A program made the position numbers and the translations under genes. A stretch of 64,000 nucleotides of DNA from Aquisphaera giovannonii (GTDB lineage Bacteria; Planctomycetota; Planctomycetia; Isosphaerales; Isosphaeraceae): contig NZ_CP042997.1 in NCBI RefSeq assembly GCF_008087625.1, positions 1,612,001-1,676,000 of the forward strand. Direction: 5' to 3'. The notes under the pieces were generated by a model. That model worked only from the letters and a program-made list of their open reading frames with translations. It was not told where the DNA came from and did not search any database. Shown one piece after another: positions 59,227 through 64,000 of this stretch. Every line of letters begins with the position of its first letter. The stretch's first letter is position 1.

Positions 59227-60651
59227 ATGGCCTCGCCCCGCCCGTTCCTCATGCTCCCTGGAGCTGCCATGCCCCTCGCCGGTTTGACGCTCATGATCGC
59301 CGCGGAGCTCGTCGGTTCGTCGCCGGTGCCCTCGAGGCCATGGACCGACGAGATCGTCTACGGGATCATCATCGAGAAGTTCTTCGACGCGGACCCGTCG
59401 AACAACGTCATGAAGGCCCGCTTCGGGAAGGACCGGGCGAAGTACGAGGGAGGCTTCTGGGGCGGCGACCTGGCCGGGATCCGGGCGAAGCTCGACGAGG
59501 TGGCCGACCTGGGCGTCACGGCCATCCTGATCTATCCGGTGATGCGGAATGACGAGAATCCGGTCGGCAAGTTCCTGCCCACCGGCTATCGGCCCAGGGA
59601 CTACGAGTCCGTGGACCGCAACTTCGGCGACGTCGCCGCGGTCCGCTCGGTCGTCGACGCCGCCCACGACCGGGGCCTCAAGGTCATCCTGGACATGCCG
59701 ATCACTCTCCCGGGATTCGAGCACCCATTCCTGGGCGATCCCGGCAGGAAATCATGGTTCGGCCCGAAGTCCGAGTACGGCGTCCCGCGGTGGAAGGCGG
59801 AGAACCCCGAGGTCGCCGACTATCTCATCGGTGTCTGCAAGCGATGGAAGGAGCGGTCCGGCTGCGACGGCATGCGGATCGACTCCGCGCACCTCCAGCC
59901 GATGTCCTTCTGGAAGCGGTTCGTCGCCGAGCTGAAGGCGGCGCCGCCCCGGCCGGACTTCGTCATCCTCCCGGAGCTCACCGTCGATCCGCGGCAGATC
60001 GGCGGGTTCATCCGCGAGGCTGGGTTCGACGGGGCGTATGACTTCAGCGCCCTGCGTTGCCGCGAGGTCTTCGGACGCGGCGAGGACGTCGCCCAACTCG
60101 CCTTCGCCGGCCGAGAGGCCCACCAGTTCTATCCCGACCCGAGGGCGATGATGGCGCCGATCGACAACTACGAGAAGGCCTTCGTCGACTTCGCGAACGG
60201 GCCGAAGGCGGCCCGGACGAAGCTGGCGCTGGCGTACATCCTGACCCTCGACCGCGTCCCCCTGCTCTACGCCGGCAACGAGCTCGGCATCGCCTTCACC
60301 GAAGTCGGAGGCGCCTTCCCGCCGGGTCGTCGGGACTCGTCCTTCCTGAGGGACGTGAAGGCGTTGATCGCCCTCCGCCGGCGCGAGCCGGCCCTGATTC
60401 GAGGCGACTATACCGAGCTGGCCGCGCGGGACGGCGTCTTCGCCTATCTCCGCACCGCGGGCGAGGAGCGGATCCTCGTCGTCCTCAACGGCTCCGATCG
60501 CCCGCGCGACTACTCGCGACCCATCGCGGGCCGGCCGTGGAAGTCCCTACGCCTCGACGACCTTCAAGCCGGAGGCCTCGCCAAGATGGCCGGCGACGAG
60601 TTGCCCCTGCGTGCCGAGGCTTTCGGGGCGAGGATCGTGAAGGTCCGCTGA
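59227..60651 (+). CDS. GH13 alpha-amylase-family protein with altered catalytic motifs
   Basis: A 474-residue protein with a GH13 (beta/alpha)8 barrel. Region II (GMRIDSAHL, nucleophile Asp) and region III (ILPELTVDP, acid Glu) are present. Region I reads ILDMPITLPGFEHPF and lacks the usual NH, and region IV reads MAPIDNYEKAF where FxxNHD is expected, so the third catalytic Asp is replaced by Glu and the His by Tyr. It may be a weak or differently specific enzyme, or a binding protein. A hydrophobic N-terminal segment suggests export. ATG at 59227 or, with GGAG six bases upstream, at 59269. Divergent from the GH9 gene. Confidence 0.8.
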   Translation: MASPRPFLMLPGAAMPLAGLTLMIAAELVGSSPVPSRPWTDEIVYGIIIEKFFDADPSNNVMKARFGKDRAKYEGGFWGGDLAGIRAKLDEVADLGVTAILIYPVMRNDENPVGKFLPTGYRPRDYESVDRNFGDVAAVRSVVDAAHDRGLKVILDMPITLPGFEHPFLGDPGRKSWFGPKSEYGVPRWKAENPEVADYLIGVCKRWKERSGCDGMRIDSAHLQPMSFWKRFVAELKAAPPRPDFVILPELTVDPRQIGGFIREAGFDGAYDFSALRCREVFGRGEDVAQLAFAGREAHQFYPDPRAMMAPIDNYEKAFVDFANGPKAARTKLALAYILTLDRVPLLYAGNELGIAFTEVGGAFPPGRRDSSFLRDVKALIALRRREPALIRGDYTELAARDGVFAYLRTAGEERILVVLNGSDRPRDYSRPIAGRPWKSLRLDDLQAGGLAKMAGDELPLRAEAFGARIVKVR

Positions 60652-60692
60652 TCGAGACGTCTCCGCCGCCCGTCCGCGGGCAGGTCGCGGCG

Positions 60693-61130
60693 TCAGGCTC
60701 GATTCACGGCCCTCGCCACCTCGCCCTCCACGCGGACGATCCGCTCGAATGCGTCCACCATGCGTTCGCCGCCGACCACGGCGCCGAAGAGCCCGAAGGC
60801 CAGGGCGACGGAACTTCCCCACCAAAAGGGGGGGAGACGATCGAAGGGGTCGAGGTCCCTCGGAACCTCCACGGCACCCTGCGCGAGGATGCCCTGGTCG
60901 GGAGACGTGGTGATCGTCGGGTGGTGCCTCGCCGAGGCCTTCATCGCCCCACTGATGAGGATGACGTAGGCGATCGTCCAGATGGCGAATCCGAGGAACC
61001 CGCCGATGATGAGGCAGACGAGCCGATCGACGGCCGTCATCGGCTCCCGCTTCCGCTTCCGCGGATCGGGCGGCAAATCGCGTTGCTCGAAGGGGATACT
61101 GCTGATGCTGATGCCGTTCTTGACGGCCAT
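60693..61130 (-). CDS. Two-helix membrane protein of unknown function
   Basis: A 145-residue protein with a polar N-terminus and two membrane helices (CLIIGGFLGFAIWTIAYVILI and FWWGSSVALAFGLFGAVVGG) separated by a loop. GGGGTGGAGG-like bases precede the ATG. It follows a broken membrane gene and the PsiD-like decarboxylase gene on the same strand. I do not recognise the family. Confidence 0.55.
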   Translation of the reverse strand: MAVKNGISISSIPFEQRDLPPDPRKRKREPMTAVDRLVCLIIGGFLGFAIWTIAYVILISGAMKASARHHPTITTSPDQGILAQGAVEVPRDLDPFDRLPPFWWGSSVALAFGLFGAVVGGERMVDAFERIVRVEGEVARAVNRA

Positions 61131-61237
61131 GCCCCACCTCCCGTGCGCCGGATGAGTCTTCGACGCGGCGGGCGGAGTATTCGCGACATTCGCTCGGCAT
61201 CCTCGGGCGGCCGTCGCTTGGCCGCCGGAGGAGGTCA

Positions 61238-62018
61238 TCACCGGCGGCCATCGCCGAGGCCGCCCGGCGCCGCCTGCCACGAGTACTCCGCCTCCTGCGC
61301 CTCCCGGAGCCGCCGGCCGGAGGCGGCGAAGGCGAGGCCGCAGAGCAGGCCGAGCATGATCGACGCGATGGCGCGGGTCAGCACCGAGCCGATCAGCAGG
61401 CCGTACGAGGAGAGGTCGCGGATCGGGAGCCACTGCGGCTGCGCCTGCCTGAGGTCGACGTGCGTCAACTCCAACAGCAGCCACATCAGGAAGCCCAGGG
61501 TCGCGGTGCGGATGGTCTGGTTGCGGAGCGGGATCAACGACTCTCCCGGGCTCGGTCGCGATCTCGGCGGCCATCTCCGCCAGGGTCACGACGCGGACCA
61601 GCGAGAGGCCGCCCAGCCAGAGGGCGGCGACCGGGCTCAGGTTCGCGACGTGGTCGGCCTGGTCCCAGCCGAAGAAGTGGGCGTGCTCCACGCACCAGAA
61701 GCCCCCGCGGGCCAGGGTCACCACGAGCAGGCCCCAGGACCGCGCCCGCCAGGCCACGCCGGGCCGGCAACCGACCAGCAGGATCGCCGACAGGATGTTC
61801 GCCGCGAGCAGCGGGCCGCCGAGGAAGTGGTCCCACCGCGGGTCGTTCATGAGCTCGCGGAACGCCGGGTTGACGGCGTTCCGCGACAGGCAGAAGGCGA
61901 GCAGGTAAATCCCGCCGAGCCCGGCCGACAGCCCGGCCAGGAAGCAGGCCAGCCGCTCGGTGGCCGGCCGCGGGCCGTCGTCGCCGCCCCAGTCCCACCC
62001 CGGCAGCTCGGCTTCCAT
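61238..62018 (-). pseudogene. Six-helix membrane protein gene broken by a one-base frameshift
   Basis: Codons 1-157 from the ATG at 62018 (GAGGGG upstream) encode four membrane helices (CFLAGLSAGLGGIYLLAFCL and LSPVAALWLGGLSLVRVV among them). Near 61545-61547, in CCCGGGAGAG, the sensible frame shifts: dropping one G joins GAG CCC to GGA GAG TCG TTG, continuing in SLIPLRNQTIRTATLGFLMWLLLEL and two more helices to a stop at 61238, giving a 259-residue protein. Without the shift the frame runs on into a long Arg/Pro/Ala-rich tail. A sequencing or assembly error is as likely as a true mutation. The family is unknown. Confidence 0.55.
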
Positions 62019-62106
62019 GGCGGTCCCCTCATGTCCCTCGTCGGGAAAGGCTCGTTCGCTCATCTACGGAGGCCCCTCCAGCCGTCGCCACGCCCTCCGC
62101 GCCGGC

Positions 62107-63366
62107 TCAGCCTGCCACGGCTATCTTCGTCCCCATCCGCACCAGCGGGGGCTCCGGGTTGTCCGGCTGCGGCAGCGCCTCGGGGGCGAAGCCGGCGATT
62201 GCCCCCGGGCGGAAGATCAGGCAATACGTCGATCCGCCGAACTGGAAGTAGCCGACCTCGTCCCCCTTCCTCAGCCGGGCGCCCGGCTTGACGGAGGGGT
62301 GGAAGACGCACGAGGAGACCTCGACCATCCCGATCGGCATCAGGCAGACGAGGCCGAGCGACGGGGCGTCGGCCTCGATCAGGAGGATCGCGCGGGTCGC
62401 CACGTGGGCGAGGTAACCCTGCGAGAGCACCGGGCCGTCGGGATCCTCGCCCTCGGACTCGGCCTCCGAGTAATACGTCCCCTCGACCACGAAGGCCTTC
62501 CGGACCGTCCCGGAGACCGGGCTGTGCCATCGGTGGTAGTTGTGGGCGTCCAGGAAAGCCTGGTACACCGTCCCCCCGACGAACTCGTCGACCGAGCCGT
62601 CGCCCGCCAGCATGTCGTTCAGCGAGTACGGCTGGCCCTTGATCCAGAAGCGGTCGTACCGCCGGACGTTCGTCTTCAGGGCGTACGGCGTGGACTCGCA
62701 GGCATTCACGATGACCCGGTCGTCGTCGGGCGCGGCGATCGGCCGCATGCCGGGCTCGAACTTGCGGGTGAAGTAGTCGTTCCAGGAGGAGAAGCCCCAG
62801 TGGGGGTCGCCCGGATCGATCTGGAACTCGTCGATCCGCGTGGACTTCCTGGCCGATTCGCATTTCCAACCGCGGGGCGTGTCGTTCAGGACGTGGAGCG
62901 AATCGCGGCTGCACAGGAAGTCGCACCAGGCCTTCAGGATCTTCCGGAACATGGCGTTGACCGGCTCGTGGCGGAAGGCCGCGAAGCCGGCCGGCGTGCC
63001 CATGCACCAGTCGAGGATCGCGTTCAGCGGCACGCCCACCAGCCCGGTCTCGTTGTATTCCGGGGCGCGGCCGATGACCTCGTCGATCAGCCAGAGGAGC
63101 TGGTCGACGTCCTCGATGTGCCGCTTGCGGTACGGCTTGGCATGCGGCACCTGCTCGATCATCTGCGTGAAGTACATCCGGACGATCGGGTCGCGGTCGA
63201 TGAGGTCCTTCAACTCCTGCACGACGGGCTGCAGCCGCGTCGCCGGGTCGGCCGCCTTCTCGGACGCTCGGCCGCAGGACCCTTCGAGCCAGTCCTCCAG
63301 CGCGTCCTGATGAGGCAGCCAGCGGCCGTGACGATGACGCCTGTGGCCGGCCTTCCGATGACTCAT
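62107..63366 (-). CDS. PsiD-like phosphatidylserine decarboxylase family enzyme
   Basis: A 419-residue protein. Residues about 40-180 match the N-terminal domain (PSDC, PF12588) that marks PsiD-like decarboxylases (NETGLVGVPLNAILDWCMGTPAGFAAFR). The C-terminal domain is phosphatidylserine decarboxylase-like: FNDYFTRKFEPGMRP-type start (WNDYFTRKFEPGMRP), DAHNYHRWHSPVSG and GYFQFGGSTYCL, where Gly-Ser-Thr is the self-cleavage site that makes the pyruvoyl cofactor. PsiD enzymes decarboxylate tryptophan or related amino acids and not phosphatidylserine, and no membrane-anchoring helix is seen here, so an amino acid substrate is likely. ATG at 63366 with GGGAGG six bases upstream. Confidence 0.85.
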   Translation of the reverse strand: MSHRKAGHRRHRHGRWLPHQDALEDWLEGSCGRASEKAADPATRLQPVVQELKDLIDRDPIVRMYFTQMIEQVPHAKPYRKRHIEDVDQLLWLIDEVIGRAPEYNETGLVGVPLNAILDWCMGTPAGFAAFRHEPVNAMFRKILKAWCDFLCSRDSLHVLNDTPRGWKCESARKSTRIDEFQIDPGDPHWGFSSWNDYFTRKFEPGMRPIAAPDDDRVIVNACESTPYALKTNVRRYDRFWIKGQPYSLNDMLAGDGSVDEFVGGTVYQAFLDAHNYHRWHSPVSGTVRKAFVVEGTYYSEAESEGEDPDGPVLSQGYLAHVATRAILLIEADAPSLGLVCLMPIGMVEVSSCVFHPSVKPGARLRKGDEVGYFQFGGSTYCLIFRPGAIAGFAPEALPQPDNPEPPLVRMGTKIAVAG

Positions 63367-63650
63367 GAGATCCTCCCGGCTCGCCGCTACGCCCGACCGG
63401 CCCGTGAAGGGTGATTGTCCCGACACGCGGCGCGGGCCGTCAAGCACGCGGGGCGTGAGGGCGGGTCGCAATCCGGGGGCCGAAGCTGCCGACTATGCGG
63501 AGGGAGGGCAGGATGCGGGCGTTGATTGCGGCGATTCGTGGCACGCGCCTTGCCTCATGAGGCCAGCCGTTGGGAATGGCGACAACGACAGCGACTTCCC
63601 CCCAATCCGAGACCACACTTCAACACCGGCCCCGCCGGATGGAGCCCTCC

Positions 63651-64000
63651 ATGAAGCGTCTTCTGCCCGCATTCGTCGTCGCGACGGCCCTCGTCGGCAC
63701 GCCCGCACTGGCCCAGGACGGCCCGCTCAATCGCGTGGGTCGCGCCCTCGACAACGCCGGGAGGAATGTCCGCAATCGCGTCGAGACGGAGGTCGCGCGG
63801 GGGCAGGCCTACGCCGAGGAGCGCGACCTGCTCTACCGCGTCACCCGCCGGCTGGATTGGGACAAGCCGCTAGTCGGATCGACGATCCGGATCGAGATCC
63901 GCCCGGATAGCTCGGTGGTCCTCCGCGGCTCGGTCCTCACCGAGGACGGCAAGAAGCGCGCCGTGGACCTCGTGGCCAACACGGTGGGCGTCGGCACGGT
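63651..64000 (+). CDS. BON-domain protein, 5' part (runs off the window)
   Basis: At least 116 residues. A signal peptide (KRLLPAFVVATALVGTPALAQ) precedes a basic helical stretch and the start of a BON-like domain (IEIRPDSSVVLRGSVLTEDGKKRAVDLVANTVGV). BON domains bind phospholipid or occur in osmotic-stress lipoproteins. ATG at 63651 with GGAG seven bases upstream. The 3' end is outside the window. Confidence 0.75.
   Translation, partial: MKRLLPAFVVATALVGTPALAQDGPLNRVGRALDNAGRNVRNRVETEVARGQAYAEERDLLYRVTRRLDWDKPLVGSTIRIEIRPDSSVVLRGSVLTEDGKKRAVDLVANTVGVGT

Noticed and set aside
60693-62063. A single 456-residue minus-strand protein joining three genes.
   Set aside because: The middle part is Arg/Pro/Ala-rich out-of-frame sequence created by the frameshift near 61546; the outer parts belong to two different membrane proteins.

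Overview
This 64 kb window is GC-rich chromosomal DNA from a planctomycete, most likely of the Isosphaeraceae. That call is an inference from gene content. Several proteins are planctomycete hallmarks: N-terminal LEPR-XLL-like sorting motifs (genes at 28462, 46117 and 51663), a planctomycete-type cytochrome c (30688), an ECF sigma factor paired with a Ser/Thr kinase (47761/48347), and Gly/Met-rich exported proteins. I saw no phage, insertion sequence, CRISPR array, rRNA or convincing tRNA.

Layout. 1-6.4 kb: the end of an M16 peptidase, a cobalamin-binding-type receptor, a tandem universal stress protein, and two nearly identical Gly-Met-rich exported proteins in tandem. 6.4-7.8 kb: almost empty. 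7.8-14.7 kb: citrate synthase, a membrane Ser/Thr kinase, then a minus-strand run of asparagine synthase, metallophosphoesterase and an acyltransferase with a vestigial acyl-CoA-ligase tail. 15.3-21.3 kb: a sulfur region with a protein that is one quarter Met and one sixth Cys, a small conserved protein, a CymR-like Rrf2 regulator, cystathionine beta-synthase, a cystathionine gamma-lyase/synthase and a YeiH-type exporter. 21.5-24.4 kb: a feoA-feoB-FeoB-associated operon with a readable promoter and a Fur-like operator. 24.4-26 kb: mostly non-coding, with a two-copy 140-base direct repeat. 26-32.5 kb: gluconolactonase-like enzyme, IF-1, a divergent RNase HII-like protein, a LEPR-type protein, a lipoprotein, a planctomycete cytochrome and a cupin.

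32.5-37 kb holds the most striking item. Two minus-strand reading frames that look like separate genes are one frame interrupted by a single TGA. That TGA sits exactly where the second catalytic cysteine of an AhpD (CxxC) active site belongs, giving E-x11-C-x2-[TGA]-x3-H. A hairpin with a GGC loop follows 26 bases later, as a bacterial SECIS element would. I read this as a selenoprotein with a CxxU active site. It lies downstream of a UnbV-like FG-GAP/ASPIC protein and a UnbU-like membrane protein, two families of unknown role also found in enediyne clusters.

37-64 kb: ribokinase, gamma-glutamyltransferase, a multi-membrane hypothetical protein, RuvX, mannose-1-phosphate guanylyltransferase, a eukaryotic-type UDP-sugar pyrophosphorylase, a LEPR-type beta-propeller, the sigma/kinase pair, a matrixin-like metalloprotease, an MBL hydrolase, a PIG-L deacetylase, a GH9 glycosidase divergent from a GH13 protein with altered catalytic motifs, a membrane gene broken by a one-base frameshift, a PsiD-like decarboxylase, and the start of a BON-domain protein that runs off the end.
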